NCBI GenBank assembly: GCA_033807775.1
Contig: CM066314.1
Span: 153,439,429-153,503,428, forward strand
Source of the DNA: Saussurea involucrata
Taxonomy: Eukaryota > Streptophyta > Magnoliopsida > Asterales > Asteraceae
Reading direction: 5' to 3'
DNA length: 64,000 bases
Part shown: piece after piece, positions 56,762-64,000 of the stretch
How the letters are laid out: every line of letters starts with the position of its first letter
Numbering within the stretch: the first letter of the stretch is position 1
Made by a program: the position numbers and the translations under genes
The notes under the pieces: generated by a model
The model's database searches: none
Seen by the model: only the letters and a program-made list of their open reading frames with translations
What the model was told of the DNA's origin: nothing

Positions 56762-59179
56762 ATGGCCACCAACACAAACACAAATTATATAGACAATGGT
56801 TCTCTTGCAAAACCCCCTAGATTTTCCAGAGATAACTTCAACTTATGGAAAAATAGGATGATACTCTTCTTAGAAGGTGTAGACCCTACTATGCCTTACT
56901 ATCTCGAGAATGGTCCATTCATCCCTGTAAGAATTGATGCTGCAGTTCCAGCCGCTGAGAATAGACATGCTATTCCTAAAAGGCTGGCCCCTAAAGAAAT
57001 CTTTCAGTGGACCGATGAAGATAAGAAGAAAGTGGCTATAGATACAAAAGCCAGATCCATACTTTCCATGGCTCTTCCTGACGAAGTCTACCATTCCGTC
57101 ATGAATCTGAAAACATCAAAAGCCATGTGGGACACAATATTTGTTCAGTATGAAGGAACGTCTGAAGTCCAGGACTCAAGAAAGATCAACCTGGTAAGAC
57201 AATACTAAAGCTTCATTTCTGGTAAGAATGAAACTCTCTCTGAAGTTCACCAACGTTTTAATTGCTTAATTATAGATCTAAAAACTGTTGGTAAGGAATA
57301 TTCTAACTTTGAAGTGCTGACAAAGTTTCTAGAATGTTTACCTGAAAGCTGGGACAATTATTCCATGTGTCTCAAGCTGTCAAAGGATCTTAAATCAATG
57401 ACCCTTTCAACCTTATATGGTACATTGCTGAATCATGAGCAATCTAGCCATCTTAAGAAGAATCTTGTAAAAGATTCCAAAAGCACCCCTGTTGCTTTAA
57501 TCTCAGAGGAACCTTCTACTCAGCGACCCTTGGTCACTATCACTGAGTTAGAAAGTAACTCTGAAAGGTCATCAGATTCTGATTCTTCAGATGATGATGA
57601 ATCTTTGGCTCTCCTAACTAAAAAGTTCAGGAGATTCGCCAAAAAGAAGATGTTTAGAAAGAACAAACCTCTTTCCATAACTGACAAGCCTAAATCATCA
57701 GCTTTTGTTGATAAGGCTACTGCTACTTGTTTCAACTGCGAAAAGACAAGTCATTTCGCTAATGACTGCATGTCAAAGAAAGTCATGAGACCTTCAGCTT
57801 TCCCAAAGAAAAACTTTGTTCCAAGGAATAAAGATGACAAATATGCAAAGCTAAAGGAGAAGTATGCAAAGCTGAAAAGCTTTAAGAAGAAAGGCAAAGG
57901 CTTTATGGCCAACTACGATTGGGCTGCTTCTGATAAAGAAGAATCATCATCTGACTCTGAAGATGATGAAGCCAATCTCTGCCTTATGGCTAAGATTGAA
58001 GATGAGGAAGAAAGTTCAGACATTCCCTCCACTTCAACCTCTGCTATTCAGGTATCGCCTTCTTTCTTTACCAATATTGCAAATATTGATGAAGCTGATA
58101 GTCTCCGTAAGATCGATCTATTGACTAGAAGTTTATACGAAGCCATGAACGGCAAAACTGTGGTTGAAAACCAAAACCTTGATCTCGCTGAACAACTGAA
58201 AAACTGTCACCTTCAAATAGAAAAGCTTTCTAAATTTGAAGAAGATTTTAAAGATCAAGTTTATTTAAATCAGCTAGTTAAAATCGAACGAGCAGAAGCT
58301 ATCGCTGCATTAAAAGCTGAAAAAGCTACTGTTGAAGGATGGTGTAACTCTTCAACAAAGATAACTGAGATAATAAAGTCTCAGATTCCCCTGAGTGATA
58401 AACGTGGTTTGGGTTACAAATATGATACTCCAAAACCAACCACTGAGCGTTCAATGCTTAAATTTGGAACGCTCGTATCCTCAATCGCTGATACTTCATC
58501 TTCTCAGTGCTCCTCGTCCATTACACCAATCCCTGAGGAAACTCCTACCTCCTCAAAAGGCAAGGAGAAAATGGTTTATTCAAAACCTACCTCTGTCTCT
58601 AAAGACAAAGGTAAAGGAATTGTTATTTACCAAAATCCTCAGAAGGGTACCTTAGTACCAAAGCTGAATGCTTCCAAAGCTTTAGTGATCCATCCCTCTG
58701 GCTCTAGAAATCAGATCTCTGGATCTATTCAGCGATCTACTCCTAGACTCAGAGTGGATGTCCTTGGTAAGAAATCTGAAGAACTGAATGTTCATCCCAT
58801 TTCTAAAGCCAATAGTTTACTTGGTGCTGGCACTTCTAATTCAAGATTAAAAGCTGAGCATTCAAATGGTCCTAGAACTACTTTTAGTTATAGGAAATGT
58901 TATCACTGTGGAATTACCGATCATATTGCTAGTAAGTGCCCTACAACCACCAAAGCTGAAAAGATAGCTAAGGTGAAGATTGCCCCCAAGGCAAAGAAGA
59001 CCAACCCAGTTGCAATTCAGGTCAAGGTGACTTCCACCACTGAGGTTAAGAAATTAACCAAAGTGAAGAAAGACAAAGCTGAATCTTCAAATGCTGCGAA
59101 GACCGCTGAACCTTCTATTCTAACCACTTCCACTGATAAACGCGTATACATGGTTAAGTGGGTACCCAAGCAAAACTAA
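56762..59179 (+). pseudogene. gag: Copia gag, one in-frame stop
   Basis: It encodes the capsid/nucleocapsid protein that packages element RNA. The frame opens MATNTNTNYIDNG at 56762 and is read through 806 codons, apart from a TAA at 57206-57208 (…NLVRQY* then SFISGKNE). The N-terminal half is a plant retrotransposon gag domain (FSRDNFNLWKNRMILFLEG, AMWDTIFVQYEGTSEVQ). Two zinc knuckles follow, CFNCEKTSHFANDC (57728-57769) and CYHCGITDHIASKC (58898-58939), with Lys/Ser-rich and acidic linkers and a short coiled-coil stretch between them. The stop would leave only 148 residues, so this copy needs helper Gag. The frame differs from pol, which starts 14 bases later. Confidence 0.9.
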
Positions 59180-59192
59180 TCTTCCTTTGTAA

Positions 59193-62100
59193 ATGCAGGT
59201 TAAGAAGGGTATCTGGTATCTCGATAGCGGATGCTCTAGACACATGACTAGAAAGAAAAACCTGCTCGCTGAATACAAGGAAGAGAAGGGTCCCTCTGTT
59301 ACTTTTGGTGGAAATGGAAAAGGACATACCAGAGGGTATGGTGTACTTTCAAATAGTACAACCTCCTTCAGAAGAGTCGCATATGTTGAAGGGCTGAAGC
59401 ATAATCTTCTAAGCATCAGTCAGCTTTGCGACATGGATAACAAAGTGATTTTCACTAAGGAATCCTGCTTTGTCACTGACAAAAAGGAGAAGATAGCTCT
59501 CAGCGGTTATCGTTTGGAAAATGTTTATGTAATAAACATGGACTCAACAACCACTGAGAACTCCTGTTTCTTCTCAAAGGCATCTTCTGATATCAACTGG
59601 CTATGGCATAAGAGGCTTTCACATCTAAATTTCAAGACACTGAATACTCTTTCTTCAAAAGAGTTACTCACTGGTCTACCTCAGCATTCATACGCCAAAG
59701 AGTCTTTATGTTCAGCGTGTGAAAAAGGGAAGCAGACCAAGGCAAGCTTTAAGTCAAAGCAAGTCTCCTCAGTGTCATCTCCTCTACAACTACTCCATAT
59801 GGATTTGTTTGGCCCCGTTAACAAACAATCCATCGCTGGAAAGAAATATACGCTGGTCATAGTTGATGAATTCTCTCGCTTCACATGGGTAATGTTTCTC
59901 CGTTCTAAGAGTTACACTCCTGAAGAACTCATCACCTTTGTTCGGAAGATGGAAACCCTGAACAATATGACTGTTCGCTCTATAAGGAGTGATCATGGAA
60001 CTGAATTCAAAAACAGTTCTCTTGATTCCTTCCTTGAGAGTAAGGGTATTTCTCACAACTTTTCGTCAGTGAGAACACCGCAACAAAACGGAGTCGCTGA
60101 AAGAAGAAATAGAACAATAATTGAAGCTGCACGTTCAATGCTCAGCGATTCTCACCTGCCTACTCAGTTTTGGGCAGAAGCTGTCAACACTGCTTGTTTT
60201 ATGCAAAACAGGTCGCTGATAGTTAAAATATTCAAAAAGACAGCCTATGAACTCTTTCATGGGAGAAAGCCTTCAATCAGCTTTCTTCACATCTTTGGAT
60301 GTCAGTGTTTTATAATGAACAACAGAGATGCCCTTGGAAAGTTTGATCCTAAGGCTGATGATGGAATCTTTCTTGGATACTCCTCAGTTTCCAAAGCCTT
60401 CAGAGTCTTCAACCGTAGAAGACAAACTGTAGAAGAAACTATTCACGTCACGTTTGACGAATCCCGTTCAGCGAACTCTAAACCGTCCGCTGATACTGAA
60501 GAACTGAATCAATGGATGTTCTCTCATCTTGGTGATTCAGAAGAAGTTCCCACTCATGCTCACACCGTAGAAAATGATGGTCCTACTATCATTCCAAACA
60601 TGCAGAATAGTGAAGCTGAAACATCATGGGTCTCAGCTGTTCCTATAAACACTATACCTGCAGTTGATCCAAATGTCTCAGAAATTCCATCTATTTCTCA
60701 GCAATCAGTGAATGAAATGACAAATGCAAGCATTCCTCTCTTAGCTGAAACTCCAGAAGCAGCTGAAGCCTCATCCTCAGCTCCTCCAGTTCTAGATGAG
60801 TCAGCGACTTATGTTCCTGCTCAGCAATGGACTACAAATCACCCAATTGATCAAATTCTTGGTGATTCAAATGCTGGTGTTCAGACTCGTAGAAGTGCAG
60901 GTAATATTTGTTTATTTGTTAATTTTATTTCACTAACTGAACCAAAGAAAATAGATGATGCCCTCAGAGATCCAAATTGGGTCAGCGCTATGCAAGAAGA
61001 GCTGACTGAATTCGAAAGAAACAAAGTTTGGAAACTTGTTCGAAGGCCAACTGATAAAACGGTGATAGGCACTAAATGGGTCTATCGAAACAAGTTGGAC
61101 GAACATGGTACTGTAACCCGCAACAAAGCTCGTCTTGTTGCTCAGGGATACAGACAAGAGGAAGGTATAGATTATGACGAAACATTTGTTCCAGTAGCAA
61201 GACTTGAATCTATTTGTCTTTTCTTAGCATACGATGTACACAAAAACTTCACTGTACATCAGATGGATGTTAAGTCAGCATTTCTGAATGGAAAGCTGAA
61301 TGAAGAAGTTTATGTGGAACAACCTCCAGGGTTTTCAGACTCTAAGCGTCCAGATTATGTTTATAAGCTGGATAAGGCACTTTATGGCTTGAAGCAAGCT
61401 CCTCGTGCATGGTATGACACTCTTTCTACTTATCTCCACATTGAACATTTTGAGCGAGGTAAGATTGACAAAACTCTATTTTTTAGAAAAGTGAAAGGTC
61501 ATATCATTTTAGTTCAAATATATGTTGATGACATCATATTTGGTTCTACTAAACCTGAGCTTTGTACTCGTTTCGCTGATAGAATGAAAGATGAGTATAA
61601 AATGAGCATGATGGGTGAGCTAACATATTTCCTTGGTCTTCAGATTAAGCAAACTGAAAAAGGAACTTTTATAAATCAGGGAAAATATGTTAAAGATATG
61701 CTGAAGAAATTTGATTTAACTCAAAGTTCAGCTATGAAAACCCCAATGGCACCACCGCTGACACTTGACAAGGATTCAAAGGGAATACCTGTTAATGTCA
61801 CGCTGTATCGTGGGATGATTGGCTCTCTCTTGTATCTGACAGCTAGCCGACCCGATATTATGTATGCAACATGTTTGTGTGCACGATATCAAGCTGAACC
61901 TATGCTATCTCATATGAAAGCTGTAAAGCGAATCTTTCGATATCTTAAGGGTACAGCGAATCTAGGCCTTTGGTATCCCAAAGACTCAGGATTCGATCTA
62001 ACCGCCTATTCAGATAGTGATTTTGCAGGTTGCAAAATGGATAGGAAAAGCACCACAGGAAGATGTTAGCTCCTGGGTGGAAAGCTGGTAAGTTGGACAA

Positions 62101-62468
62101 GTAAGAAACAAAATTCAGTGTCCACTTCCACAGCTGAAGCTGAATATGTAGCCGCTGAAAGCTGTTGTTCTCAAGTCTTGTGGATGAGAAATCAGCTACT
62201 AGACTATGATCTTCAGCTCTCCAAATATCCAATCTATTGCGACAACACTAGTGCCATCGCTATAGCAAACAATCCAGTGCTACATTCAAAGACAAAACAC
62301 ATAGAAATCAGATATCATTTTATCAGAGATCATGTGATGAATGGTGTTATAGAGCTTCATTTTATCCCAACTGATTATCAGTTAGCTGATTTATTTACCA
62401 AACCTCTTGATGAGACAAGATTCAACTTTCTCATCAGCGAGCTTGGAATGCTGAACTTTGAAGGGTAA
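59193..62468 (+). pseudogene. pol: Copia pol (protease, integrase, RT, RNase H), one in-frame stop
   Basis: The polyprotein of 1,091 codons makes and integrates element DNA. It starts MQVKKGIWYLDSGCSRHMT. Aspartic protease LDSGCS is at residues 10-15. The integrase HHCC finger follows (HKRLSHLN, then CSACEKGK), then the DDE core (LHMDLFGP, RSDHGTEF, QQNGVAERRN). The late integrase has FLGYSSVSKAFRVFNRR. RT has KARLVAQGY, HQMDVKSAFLNG and the active site YVDD near 61520. RNase H has AYSDSDFAGCKMDRKSTTGR and STAEAEYVAAES. A TAG at 62067-62069 interrupts RNase H, where relatives have Gln (CAG to TAG is one step). The frame resumes at once to EFG-type end NFEG*. Otherwise intact, so it was active recently. 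Confidence 0.93.
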
Positions 62469-63456
62469 AATCTTCAGCGGTTCACATTAGATCAGCGATA
62501 GGATAAAATCAATTCGTATAACCTATTCAATCATCTTCTCTCTGAATAAACTTGGTTAGCTGATATCAATGTATGTTTTCTTTCTCTGACAAACGCATGA
62601 AAATGCAAGATTTCAAAACAAAATGCATCGCTGAATATCTCTTCCTTAACAGCGATACTTTGAAAGTTCTTAAAACCATCACTGATATTTCTATTCAGTG
62701 CTTCATGTTTTTCAAAAGAGTCCCTGAGCTTTCAAAACCTCAGAGACATCCTAAAAGAATATGAAAGGACAGTTGTGACGTCATTGCAACGGATAAACCT
62801 TGGCACGTTCTTCTTTCTGACACACGTTTGCACGCCTCGTTCAAACTTCCAATCAAATGCAAACACGTGTCCGTGTCATGATGAAAACATTTTCCCGCTC
62901 AAGGTTTTCTCTCTCTAAACTCCCTATATAAACAAACTCTTGGTTTATATTTGTATTTTACGCGATCAATCTTCCTCCGCAAGAAAAGAATTACTATTTC
63001 ATTTGTTCTCTTAAACCTTCAAGAACTGTTCATCATCTTCTTCATCAAAACATCAAGGTTAATATGTTCTTATTTATTACCAAATGCGTATAACTTGTTT
63101 CTGATCTTATCATTGTTTTAAACAAGATCAAACAAAAGAACTTCTTAAAAATGAAATCATTTCTTTCATGGTTTTATGAACACAACCATTTCATGGTTGT
63201 TCTTCAAGTTTAAATGCAAAAATCTTAAACTTGTTCTTCATTCGTTTCCAGAATCTAATTCTTCATAGAAAATTGGATAACAAGAATAAATGGGTTTTAC
63301 ATTTCGTTTCAAAAATCAAGAAAAACCCTAATCTTCATTAAGACATTTGTGTCTGAAGGAAATGGATAAAATTCGAACCATCTTAATGGAAAATCTTTCC
63401 ACATTAAGATTATTCTTATTTGTTAACATCTTTGGTTGAACTGATAATACAGAGAA
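62469..63456 (+). promoter_or_regulatory. Post-pol spacer with promoter-like signals and a leader intron
   Basis: The spacer has no long conserved frame; a 63-codon ORF at 62573-62764 is unsupported. It holds a G-box (aaacacgtgtccgtg, about 62860) and a TATA box. A plant-like TC-rich leader follows, then a possible intron 63058-63452 (catcaag|gttaatatg to ataatacag|agaaatgg) ending 4 bases before the ATG of the extra ORF. This resembles an internal promoter for a separate mRNA. Confidence 0.5.
62925..62932 (+). promoter_or_regulatory. TATA box upstream of the extra ORF
   Basis: TATATAAA in actccctatataaacaaactc, about 125 bp before the putative leader donor at 63058. Its spacing to an upstream CACGTG resembles the LTR promoter of the same element. 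Confidence 0.5.
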
Positions 63457-64000
63457 ATGGCAACTTCCAAGATTCATACTACCGCTGAGAACATCTCCAC
63501 TGACTCTGAGGAAGTGGAAATCATCAAGGCTCCACAGGTTAAGTTCACTCTGGATCAACTTGACTGGACCAAGATAAACAACCTCTCTGCGCTTCTCGAG
63601 TTTCCTCCTCGAAAGCAAGTCACACATCTGGATGATGCTGTGAATTTCCTGAAGAATTGCTGCATTTCAACAGCCCTGACCATCACACCTCCTGCAAGTC
63701 AGCTGCTGCTATCCCAGTTCTGGTACTCTGCCAGACACTCTCAGCTACAATCCGCCAAAGATCCATCCAAAACCATTGACTGCATACTCAGCGATACTGA
63801 GTATGGAACAATAAAGATAACCCCCGCAATCATTCGCAAAGCTCTGAATTTTCCCAACGCTACCAAAGAAAAACCTTTTGTTCCATTCCCTAACCATAAG
63901 AAGCAAGCTGACAAAGACGCCATCATTGCTTTCCTCGATTCAATGGGTTACATCTGGGAAACTGGAAGGAACAAGAAGCCCGAGAAGAAGCTGACGCTGA
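63457..64000 (+). CDS. Extra ORF after pol in the SIRE-like element (partial)
   Basis: 181 codons are open to the window end, starting MATSKIHTTAENISTDSEEVE at 63457. The start is chosen because it follows a clean acceptor and the first ATG opens the frame. The protein has the pattern ...LSALLEFPPRKQVTHLDDAV, LKNCCISTALTITPPASQL, LSQFWYSARHSQ, IKITPAIIRKALNFP. This resembles an unnamed domain found after or beside pol in many Copia elements of composites (recalled from family knowledge, not searched). It sits where SIRE elements carry an env-like ORF, but no signal peptide or membrane segment shows in this part. Function unknown. Uninterrupted, unlike gag and pol. Confidence 0.75.
   Translation, partial: MATSKIHTTAENISTDSEEVEIIKAPQVKFTLDQLDWTKINNLSALLEFPPRKQVTHLDDAVNFLKNCCISTALTITPPASQLLLSQFWYSARHSQLQSAKDPSKTIDCILSDTEYGTIKITPAIIRKALNFPNATKEKPFVPFPNHKKQADKDAIIAFLDSMGYIWETGRNKKPEKKLTL

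Larger units (their letters stand above)
55715..64000 (+). mobile_element. Ty1/Copia element, SIRE/Maximus style, 3' part beyond window
   Basis: Order on the + strand: 5' LTR (55715-56681), primer-binding site, gag (56762-59179), pol (59193-62468), a spacer with promoter-like signals, and an extra ORF (63457 onward, open at the window end). The GAG-AP-IN-RT-RH order in pol defines Copia. Two CCHC knuckles, a long gag and an extra ORF after pol point to the SIRE group. Only two nonsense changes were seen in more than 5.6 kb of coding sequence, so the insertion is young. It lies next to the Gypsy remnant; the preceding 5 bases are acctg. Confidence 0.9.

Noticed and set aside
60881..61157. Antisense ORFs opposite pol
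   Set aside because: They are complements of strongly conserved reverse transcriptase sequence. No independent support.

Overview
This is a plant nuclear genome window: AT-rich intergenic DNA, spliced genes with GT-AG introns, a cytosolic-type tRNA gene, and dense LTR retrotransposons, Mutator-like elements (MULEs) and MITEs. The style of the 3' Copia element, with an extra ORF downstream of pol, recalls elements common in Asteraceae, so a eudicot and probably a composite is my inference; nothing here proves the species. All exon borders, repeat ends and identities were worked out by eye.

Layout. (1) 0.6-7.9 kb, + strand: one intact host gene, an 11-exon, 665-codon tRNA(Ile)-lysidine synthase with a chloroplast-type N-terminus. 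Its introns hold at least seven MITE-type insertions. (2) 8-13.3 kb: a cluster of foldback elements bounded by TA/GA microsatellites, a short MULE with a perfect 9-bp target duplication, a tRNA-Leu(AAG) gene on the - strand, and more MITEs. (3) 13.85-20.86 kb: a complete but coding-dead Ty1/Copia element with two 222-bp LTRs differing at about 10 positions. (4) 21-26.4 kb: two MITEs carrying internal tandem arrays, a fragment of the MULE described next, and a broken F-box gene. (5) 26.4-32.9 kb: a 5.8-kb MULE with about 250-bp inverted termini and a perfect 9-bp duplication (TATATATAA), inserted into an older MITE. It carries a multi-exon DUF1985/Ulp1-protease gene and a second coiled-coil gene, both on the - strand and both damaged. 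(6) 33-43.5 kb: large foldback elements with TA tracts and TGCATATATGCA satellites, then a GGGTTG-rich MITE split by a solo LTR, and a second LTR type. (7) 43.5-55.7 kb: a nest of Gypsy and Copia LTRs on the - strand, two solo LTRs of one family with target duplications (37976-39584 and 46923-48381), and an intronless 1-kb fragment of NAA15. (8) 55.7-64 kb: a young, nearly intact Copia element of SIRE/Maximus style (LTR, gag, pol, then an extra ORF with its own promoter-like region and 5' leader intron) that runs off the window.

Only the lysidine synthase gene and the tRNA look like ordinary functional host genes. Everything else is transposon-borne, captured or decayed. The most interesting items are the MULE's captured protease gene and its unknown partner, the NAA15 fragment, the CCGG-motif arrays that differ between LTR copies of one family, and the separately expressed-looking extra ORF of the 3' Copia element.
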